Below are positions 59,377 to 64,000 of a stretch of DNA of 64,000 nucleotides, in pieces. Origin of the DNA: Clostridium pasteurianum (GTDB lineage: Bacteria; Bacillota; Clostridia; Clostridiales; Clostridiaceae); contig NZ_MCGV01000002.1 of the NCBI RefSeq assembly GCF_001705235.1, positions 62,001-126,000 of the forward strand, given 5' to 3'. The translations under genes were made by a program, and so were the position numbers. The notes under the pieces were generated by a model. The model did not search any database. It was not told where the DNA came from and was given only the letters and a program-made list of their open reading frames with translations. How positions within the stretch are numbered: position 1 is the stretch's first letter; every line of letters begins with the position of its first letter.

Positions 59377-60780
59377 TTATACTCCATATTTCTCTAATAT
59401 CTTATCTTTTATAGAATCTATATAGACTTGTAATGTTTTCTCAATATCACTGCAAACAGCGCAGTCTATATCATTATTTACGTCAATAGCTTCTACTGGA
59501 CATCCTCCTCCACATATAAATCTAAATTTACATTCTCTACATTTTGGTATTCTAAATACATCTCTTTCAAACCATAATTTCGTCATATGCTCATCGAAAT
59601 AAATGCCTTTTTCATCAAATGTTCCTATGTCACTTTTACATTTTCCAGCTATCAGTAAACATGTACTTATTCTACCATTAGGTGTAAAAATGATACTAGT
59701 TCCAGATGTAGCCTCACAATAGTTCACTTTCCAGGGTTTCATTTTAACATCTAAGTTAAGAAATGTATCCAAATAATTTATTACAGGAGATACTATCCTT
59801 TTAATTACCGCATTTGATTTGCCTAAATCAGGACAAAGTTCATTTATCTTAGTAAGTAATTCACTTTCTTTAAATGTTGTATCATTTTTACTAAAGTCCA
59901 ATACTGGTGATACATATGTAATGATATTCTTAGCTTCATTCCATTTTTTATCTTTAATTAGATTTATCAATTTGTATAATGATTTTATATTTTCCTTATC
60001 TATATTTATCCTAAGAGCTGCACAAATATTTAATTTAACCAATTCATCTATACTGTCACATATTTCATCAAATGAGCCTGTACCATCAGCTCTAATACGT
60101 CTTTTGTCATGTATTTCTTTATTTCCATCCAATGTAATTTGTATTTTTATAATTTTAGAGTACTTTGATAGCAACCCTTCGTAAAATTTAATTGTTGTTC
60201 CATTGGTAATTATTTTCACTTCAACTCCTAAATCACTTGAAAATTGTAGTATCCTTTTAACAACTTCATAATTGGTTTTTAAGAGTGGTTCTCCTCCAAA
60301 AAGAGAAATGGAAGTTTTTCCTGTTTTTTTTCTTGCTTGATTGTCTGCTTTTCTATTTTCATTTACTACTTCTTTTATGTAATTTAATATAGTAGTAAGC
60401 TGCCCATCTGACATAACCTGAAACTCTTTATGTAAATCATTCGTTTCAAAACAATATGTACATCTTAAATTACATCCCATAGTTGGACATATAGTAAAGC
60501 TATTGTTTTTTGTAAGCATTTCTAATTTATTATTTAAAATTCTGTATTTATTTATTGTATTATTTTCTTCATCAACATCATTATATAAGTATCCACGTGA
60601 TTTTAAAGTATTTATTAAATCTTTGTCATCACTATTACTTTCATATGTACCATTCTTTATCATTTCAATCTTCTTCTTTGTTTCATTATCTATTATATCG
60701 AATGCACCCGACATAGTATTAATTACTAAAGTATTATTATCATTTAAAGAATACTTTAGTATGTTCTTCGTTAAAATCAC
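59377..60780 (-). CDS. Radical SAM/SPASM peptide maturase
   Basis: Peptide-modifying enzyme of 467 residues. The first 90 residues resemble a precursor-binding domain. The radical SAM cluster motif is Cys103-x3-Cys107-x2-Cys110 in TMGCNLRCTYCFE, with the SAM GGEPLL motif in SLFGGEPLLKTNY. The C-terminal SPASM region binds further Fe-S clusters: NYCEATSG, CLLIAGKC, and CRECKFRFICGGGCPVEA with a closing CAVC. Such enzymes build thioether (sactipeptide or ranthipeptide) or other crosslinks. A Cys-rich precursor gene lies just upstream, separated by a terminator hairpin. Bond type is not predictable from sequence. Confidence 0.93.
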   Translation of the reverse strand: MILTKNILKYSLNDNNTLVINTMSGAFDIIDNETKKKIEMIKNGTYESNSDDKDLINTLKSRGYLYNDVDEENNTINKYRILNNKLEMLTKNNSFTICPTMGCNLRCTYCFETNDLHKEFQVMSDGQLTTILNYIKEVVNENRKADNQARKKTGKTSISLFGGEPLLKTNYEVVKRILQFSSDLGVEVKIITNGTTIKFYEGLLSKYSKIIKIQITLDGNKEIHDKRRIRADGTGSFDEICDSIDELVKLNICAALRINIDKENIKSLYKLINLIKDKKWNEAKNIITYVSPVLDFSKNDTTFKESELLTKINELCPDLGKSNAVIKRIVSPVINYLDTFLNLDVKMKPWKVNYCEATSGTSIIFTPNGRISTCLLIAGKCKSDIGTFDEKGIYFDEHMTKLWFERDVFRIPKCRECKFRFICGGGCPVEAIDVNNDIDCAVCSDIEKTLQVYIDSIKDKILEKYGV

Positions 60781-60830
60781 TTTTATTTCCCCCTTATTAT
60801 AATTCTCTTGATAAAAATATTGCTAAAAAT

Positions 60831-60909
60831 AAAAAAGCAGAAGAATTGTATTTTGAAAGACCTTAATTTCCAAAATACAACTAAATATATTATCACTTAT
60901 TCTTCTGCT
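60831..60909 (-). terminator. Double hairpin attenuator between precursor and maturase genes
   Basis: AGCAGAAGAAT (60836-60846) is perfectly complementary to ATTCTTCTGCT (60899-60909), and inside it TTGTATTTTG (60846-60855) pairs with CAAAATACAA (60871-60880). On the minus strand a TTTTTT run follows, giving a terminator that would let only some transcripts reach the maturase, so precursor exceeds enzyme. Confidence 0.85.
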
Positions 60910-60997
60910 ATCTTTGTTATAATGCACTTTAGCATGAACTTTTTAATAAAAATAGAAATAATTCATCTCAAATACCATACTTCACAACTAGCTTGTC

Positions 60998-61153
60998 CTA
61001 TTTAGTATTAAGAGTGAAGCAATTAAAGAAAGTGAAGCAATCAAAACAATTGAAGCACTCAAAGCAATAAGTTGAAGCATATTCTTCTCTTTTTTCAAGT
61101 TCTTCAACTGATAATTCTGTCCATAAATCTTTTTTGCTATTTAATGATTTCAT
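60998..61153 (-). CDS. Cys/Phe-repeat RiPP precursor peptide
   Basis: A 51-residue peptide gene with a very strong AGAAGGAGGTGATAAAT site before ATG 61153. The leader reads MKSLNSKKDLWTELSVEELE then KREEYASTY, rich in Glu and Leu. The core is CFECFNCFDCFTFFNCFT, six near-identical CFx units with one Cys (unit 5) replaced by Phe, then LNTK. Five Cys spaced three residues apart suit a radical SAM thioether maturase, which is the next gene. It is the likely substrate of that enzyme and of the M50 protease. Precursor identity rests on position, ribosome site and repeated core; the product class is inferred. Confidence 0.88.
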   Translation of the reverse strand: MKSLNSKKDLWTELSVEELEKREEYASTYCFECFNCFDCFTFFNCFTLNTK

Positions 61154-61173
61154 ATTTATCACCTCCTTCTATT

Positions 61174-61320
61174 TTAAATTTTATCCATGTAAATAATTGA
61201 TATTACTAGGCTGATCGACTTTGAAAATGCATCACTGAGGTTACCCATATTATCTTCCATATCATTAACCTATGCCATATTCCCCTTAAGTGTGCTTATT
61301 CCATATGCAAGTTGATTCAT
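61174..61320 (-). pseudogene. Short remnant ORF with internal stop, upstream of the RiPP precursor
   Basis: Frame reading MNQLAYGISTLKGNMA, a TAG (61270-61272), then VNDMEDNMGNLSDAFSKSIS and LVISIIYMDKI to a TAA 20 bases before the precursor ATG. A single TAG-to-CAG change would restore 48 codons ending in a hydrophobic segment. It could be a broken membrane-protein end or a former cluster member. No family recognised and no ribosome site seen. Confidence 0.3.
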
Positions 61321-61456
61321 ACCACTTTTAACTGTATTATTATCTCATAGAATAGGTTTTATGTAAATATGTGTAACAGTTTCTATTTAAATAAAGTAAA
61401 ACTATTTATTACATATTAATTAAAACAAATGTATATATGTAAATATTTTTTGTTAA

Positions 61457-61894
61457 TTGAAAAGTGAGGCTGTCGCATTAAAAATTAATAATTCGTAGTT
61501 TAAAAATAAAGCGACACAAGTTGGGGGGGTTTCGTCATCTATCGAGATGAAAAAGGTTGTAATCAGCTAAAGCTGAAGTGTGGGATATTAACATTGCTAC
61601 GTTCGTTAATAGGTGAGGGGTTTGCCTGTGGCGAAGGTTATTGATGTTTTTCTTCCGCTAACGCTCCCGAAAATCTAAAATTTAAATTAAAAGCTTTCCA
61701 TAGTAAAACGGAGGAAAGGTATCTATAATCTTTTGCCGAAGGTGAAACCCATCACCTGCTGACGGGCGAAGCGATGTCAGCACCCCACACTTCGGTCGTG
61801 CCGACCTCAAACCTTTTAGTGGCATATTTTTTCCGCTAAAACCCCAAACTTAGGTAGCAATTTTTTTATTTAGTGCGACAGCCTCGTCTTTCAA
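61457..61894. repeat. About 440-bp repeat element with terminal inverted repeats
   Basis: TTGAAAAGTGAGGCTGTCGC (61457-61476) is mirrored by GCGACAGCCTCGTCTTTCAA (61875-61894), a 20-bp terminal inverted repeat with few mismatches. The interior holds the GC-rich module shared with 49970-50186 and 43590-43745 and a stem-loop TGCTGACGGG...GTCAGCA like those in the 52-kb array. There is no transposase inside. It looks like a non-autonomous mobile element or composite of repeats. Confidence 0.78.
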
Positions 61895-61971
61895 ATTATT
61901 TGATATAATTAACTTTGATTGATATTTGCTCTAAGCATATTAGGAAGCTTAATTATGTAAAATAATAAGCT

Positions 61972-62330
61972 ATGCAAAGGAAACACCTTAGAATAGAAGA
62001 TCGTCTTATAATTGAATATGGATTAGATCAAAATCGAATAAGTTGTATTAAAACAAATTTGTGTAATAGTAATTTCGGCAAGCAGTATAAGAAATGTAGA
62101 CTTATAAACTGTTATAGGACTTGTAATGAATATTCTCTAAGATTAACCGTTACCCCTATGTTTGTAACTCTTGCAACACAATAACTACGTGTAAGAGTGA
62201 AAAGATATATTTAAAGCTAAAGTTGCAGTAAAGCAGCTGTAAAAGAAGCTATAGATAAATTATATGGTATATTAGGACATGAGGTAGTTAATTATGCAAA
62301 AATCAAGCAAACGGAAGTTGGTTTTTCATT
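61972..62330 (+). pseudogene. Degraded IS30-family transposase
   Basis: The start MQRKHLRIEDRLIIEYGLDQ matches the conserved N-terminus of IS30-type transposases (KHLTIEERLIIE), but the frame drifts and ends at 62184. Further on, VKEAIDKLYGILGHEVV (about 62245-62300) recalls a later block of the same protein. The catalytic DDE residues are lost. It marks a dead insertion sequence between the repeats. Confidence 0.65.
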
Positions 62331-62351
62331 TAACCAATTCCTCAATGTATG

Positions 62352-62602
62352 ATAACTTTCCTAAAATTCCGTAGGCACGGAGGAATTTCTTCCTTGTCCT
62401 TTCCTTAAATGGCAGCAACAGTGATTTGGAACGATTTAAAATAATTCTAATAAATCTTGGTAAAAAAATCTTAAAATACTTAGAGTTTTCAATTTGTCTG
62501 AGCATCTTCTCAGCGAGTTATTGAAAACTCTTAGGATTTTAAGATTTTTTTACCTTAGATTTATAGAATTATTTTAATGTTCCAAATCACTGTTACTGCC
62601 AT
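62352..62602 (+). repeat. Long palindromic element, copy H, with preceding stem-loop module
   Basis: An AAAATTCCGTAGGCACGGAG stem-loop (about 62354-62386) precedes a full palindrome: ATGGCAGCAACAGTGATTTG pairs with CAAATCACTGTTACTGCCAT; AAAAATCTTAAAATACTTAG pairs with CTTAGGATTTTAAGATTTTT; the centre is TTTGTCTGAGCATCTTCTCA, GCGAGTTATTGAAA. It ends two bases before the stop of the GDPD gene. Confidence 0.9.
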
Positions 62603-62603
62603 C

Positions 62604-63536
62604 CTATATTTTATGAATAACTTTCTTTTTCTTTATATTCATTAACAATCGAGGCTTGTTTGATATGATCCCATCAACATCCAAGCCTAGCATGTTATTA
62701 ACGCCTGCTTTTCCATCAACAGTCCAAGCATATACTTTTCTATTTACAGCATGAATATCATTAACCAAATTCTTATTTAGTACATCATCTTCTATACTGT
62801 AGAAATCCACATTCATCGAACATAAACCACTTGTACGTCCACAAACAATAATGCCTGTTTGTATATTAGGATTTAGCCTTTTAACCTGTAATAGAATTCC
62901 ATAGCTTACAGAATGAATTTTGCACTGATTGACATAGTTGTTATCCTCAATAATTTTAACTACTTTATTAGTAAGATCTTCTGTATTCCCATATGGTTTT
63001 ATTTCTATTATTAAATTGAGCCTATTATTACATTTTTTTATTACTCTATCCAGTGTAGGAATCCTCACTACATCATTCCTGTGTAACGGCGGTGCTATAT
63101 TTAATCTTTCAATTTGTTTATATGTGAGATGGTTAACGTCCGCACTTAAACCAGTAAGCCTTTTAAGGTTCTCGTCATGCATCAATACTACTTTTCCGTC
63201 TCTTGTCTCCTGGACATCAATTTCTGCATAATCCACTTTAGCTTTCATTGAATCTTCAAGAGCTCCTAGTGAATTTTCTTGTCCACCAAATCCCTGTCCC
63301 CTATGGGCAATTACCTTTGCTCTTCTAATTTCAGGTAATGTATTATATAAATAAATCTTTTCAGCTCTAATCTGTCTTAATCTATTTTTTCTTTTAATTT
63401 GCTCTGAAATACCCTTCTTTAAAACAATTTTAATAGGCCTACTATGGGGAATTCTATCATACTTACTGACTCTAGTTAGAAGAATTGGTATTCCAATCAT
63501 AAAAATAAGACAAACTATACATAATTTTCTTTTCAT
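62604..63536 (-). CDS. Membrane-anchored glycerophosphodiester phosphodiesterase
   Basis: Extracytoplasmic GDPD of 310 residues that hydrolyses glycerophosphodiesters or lipoteichoic acid. An N-terminal helix (about 5-20) anchors it, followed by a basic linker. The TIM-barrel metal and catalytic residues are in VIAHRGQGFGGQENS (His, Glu), EIDVQETRDGKVVLMHDE (Glu, Asp, His) and LIIEIKPYG (Glu, Lys). The end shows AWTVDGKAGVNNML and GIISNKPRL. ATG 63536 follows AGGGGGA. It is 22 bases after the transglycosylase gene on the same strand, suggesting a joint wall role. Confidence 0.9.
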   Translation of the reverse strand: MKRKLCIVCLIFMIGIPILLTRVSKYDRIPHSRPIKIVLKKGISEQIKRKNRLRQIRAEKIYLYNTLPEIRRAKVIAHRGQGFGGQENSLGALEDSMKAKVDYAEIDVQETRDGKVVLMHDENLKRLTGLSADVNHLTYKQIERLNIAPPLHRNDVVRIPTLDRVIKKCNNRLNLIIEIKPYGNTEDLTNKVVKIIEDNNYVNQCKIHSVSYGILLQVKRLNPNIQTGIIVCGRTSGLCSMNVDFYSIEDDVLNKNLVNDIHAVNRKVYAWTVDGKAGVNNMLGLDVDGIISNKPRLLMNIKKKKVIHKI

Positions 63537-63558
63537 TTTATTATTCCCCCTATTCACA

Positions 63559-64000
63559 TCATTTCTTATAAGTTAAAACTATCTTATAATTTACAGCATC
63601 CTGATACTGCTTTTCAGTTATATAATCATATTCTCTCATTTTTTTTAATATTAAATTCCTTCTCATTATTGTATTATTTAAATGCTTTATAGGATTATAA
63701 TACTCCGGACTATTAGGTATAGCAACTAATAAGCATATTTGAGAAATATTTAAATTTTTGCAATCCGTACTAAAATACTTCTCTGAAGCTGCTTCGATAC
63801 CATATGCACCATTACTAAAATTAATATTGTTTATGTAGAACTCCAATATTTGATCTTTCGTAAACTTTTTTTCAAGATTAATTGCAATAAACATCTCTTC
63901 TATTTTTCTTTTGTAGTCTTTATCAAAATTCAAAAACACATTTCGTGCCAATTGCTGAGTAATAGTACTACCCCCTTGGGTTATCTTACCGCCATTTGCA
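63559..64000 (-). CDS. GT51 peptidoglycan transglycosylase, partial (N-terminus beyond right edge)
   Basis: Peptidoglycan glycosyltransferase of family 51, which polymerises lipid II. The frame is open through the right edge: the motif QGGSTITQQLARNVF lies at its visible start, followed by KRKIEEMFIAINLEKKFTKD and ILEFYINNINFSNGAYGIEA and the typical LLVAIPNSPEYYNP. The frame ends about 130 residues after the first motif, without a transpeptidase domain, so it is monofunctional or a truncated class A PBP. The general base Glu of motif I lies off the window. It begins an operon with the GDPD gene. Confidence 0.9.
   Translation of the reverse strand, partial: ANGGKITQGGSTITQQLARNVFLNFDKDYKRKIEEMFIAINLEKKFTKDQILEFYINNINFSNGAYGIEAASEKYFSTDCKNLNISQICLLVAIPNSPEYYNPIKHLNNTIMRRNLILKKMREYDYITEKQYQDAVNYKIVLTYKK

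Noticed and set aside
60808-61005. Plus-strand ORF over the RiPP attenuator
   Set aside because: It covers the hairpin and the precursor 3' end in the opposite sense and has no ribosome site or family match.
32501-62602. Integron attC sites
   Set aside because: Long variable palindromes at gene 3' ends recall attC, but the GTTRRRY/RYYYAAC core sites are not met, the elements lie in both orientations, and no integron integrase is seen.

Overview
The window is AT-rich DNA with Firmicutes-style ribosome sites, and its gene content (group-5 sigma factor, spore-type manganese catalase, zinc phospholipase C, GH10 xylanase, GH4 phospho-glucosidase, M-box and yybP-ykoY riboswitches) points to a cluster-I Clostridium, probably a saccharolytic soil species. 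I cannot name the species from sequence alone.

Layout. 0-11.6 kb: the end of a secreted xylanase; a cation exchanger behind a manganese (yybP-ykoY) riboswitch; an orphan bacteriocin-immunity-like gene; an ArsR-type regulator divergent from a haloacid-dehalogenase; a compositionally foreign block (AraC regulator, iron alcohol dehydrogenase, two flavin-reductase-like genes, one with a nonsense codon); a MarR/drug-efflux pair with two long perfect operators; a YibE/F membrane protein. 11.6-20.3 kb: two paralogous glycosyltransferases (one with an A11 tract near its 5' end), a two-component operon, a Cys-rich MarR-ArsM-ArsN set, and a UviA-like sigma factor / UviB-like holin / endolysin cassette. 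20.5-31.3 kb: arsR-acr3-arsC-arsD-arsA, a TetR-ferredoxin pair, an MFS pump behind an overlapping leader peptide, and a second two-component system divergent from a PAP2 phosphatase and a DUF2127 protein. 31.3-41.5 kb: a lipase, Mn-catalase, DUF1259 protein, a secreted calpain-like protease, a frameshifted alpha-toxin-like phospholipase C, a phytase-like phosphatase lipoprotein, a pentapeptide-repeat protein and DUF11-like proteins. 41.9-64 kb: RpiR/GH4 sugar genes, a possible amidase toxin with a membrane-anchored partner, an M-box-controlled NRAMP-type Mg transporter with a leader peptide, a YhbD/bactofilin pair, a chemoreceptor, a glutamic (G1) peptidase, a Cys-rich RiPP cluster, and cell-wall genes at the right edge.

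Two things stand out as possibly undescribed. First, a RiPP cluster at 58.1-61.2 kb: a 51-residue precursor not previously boxed as a gene, with a core of six CFx-type tripeptides, followed by an attenuating double hairpin, a radical SAM/SPASM enzyme and a PqqD-like/M50 membrane protease. Second, a family of long imperfect palindromes (about 180-200 bp each, at least eight sites from 32.5 kb onward) sharing a short central motif while their arms differ between copies but pair within each copy; several run into the 3' end of a neighbouring gene and supply its last codons and stop. One site carries three extra tandem left halves of about 226 bp.

Regulation by RNA or leader translation recurs: a Mn riboswitch, an M-box followed by an acidic/Pro-starting leader peptide (like mgtL logic) upstream of the Mg transporter, and a 26-codon leader overlapping the start of an MFS pump.
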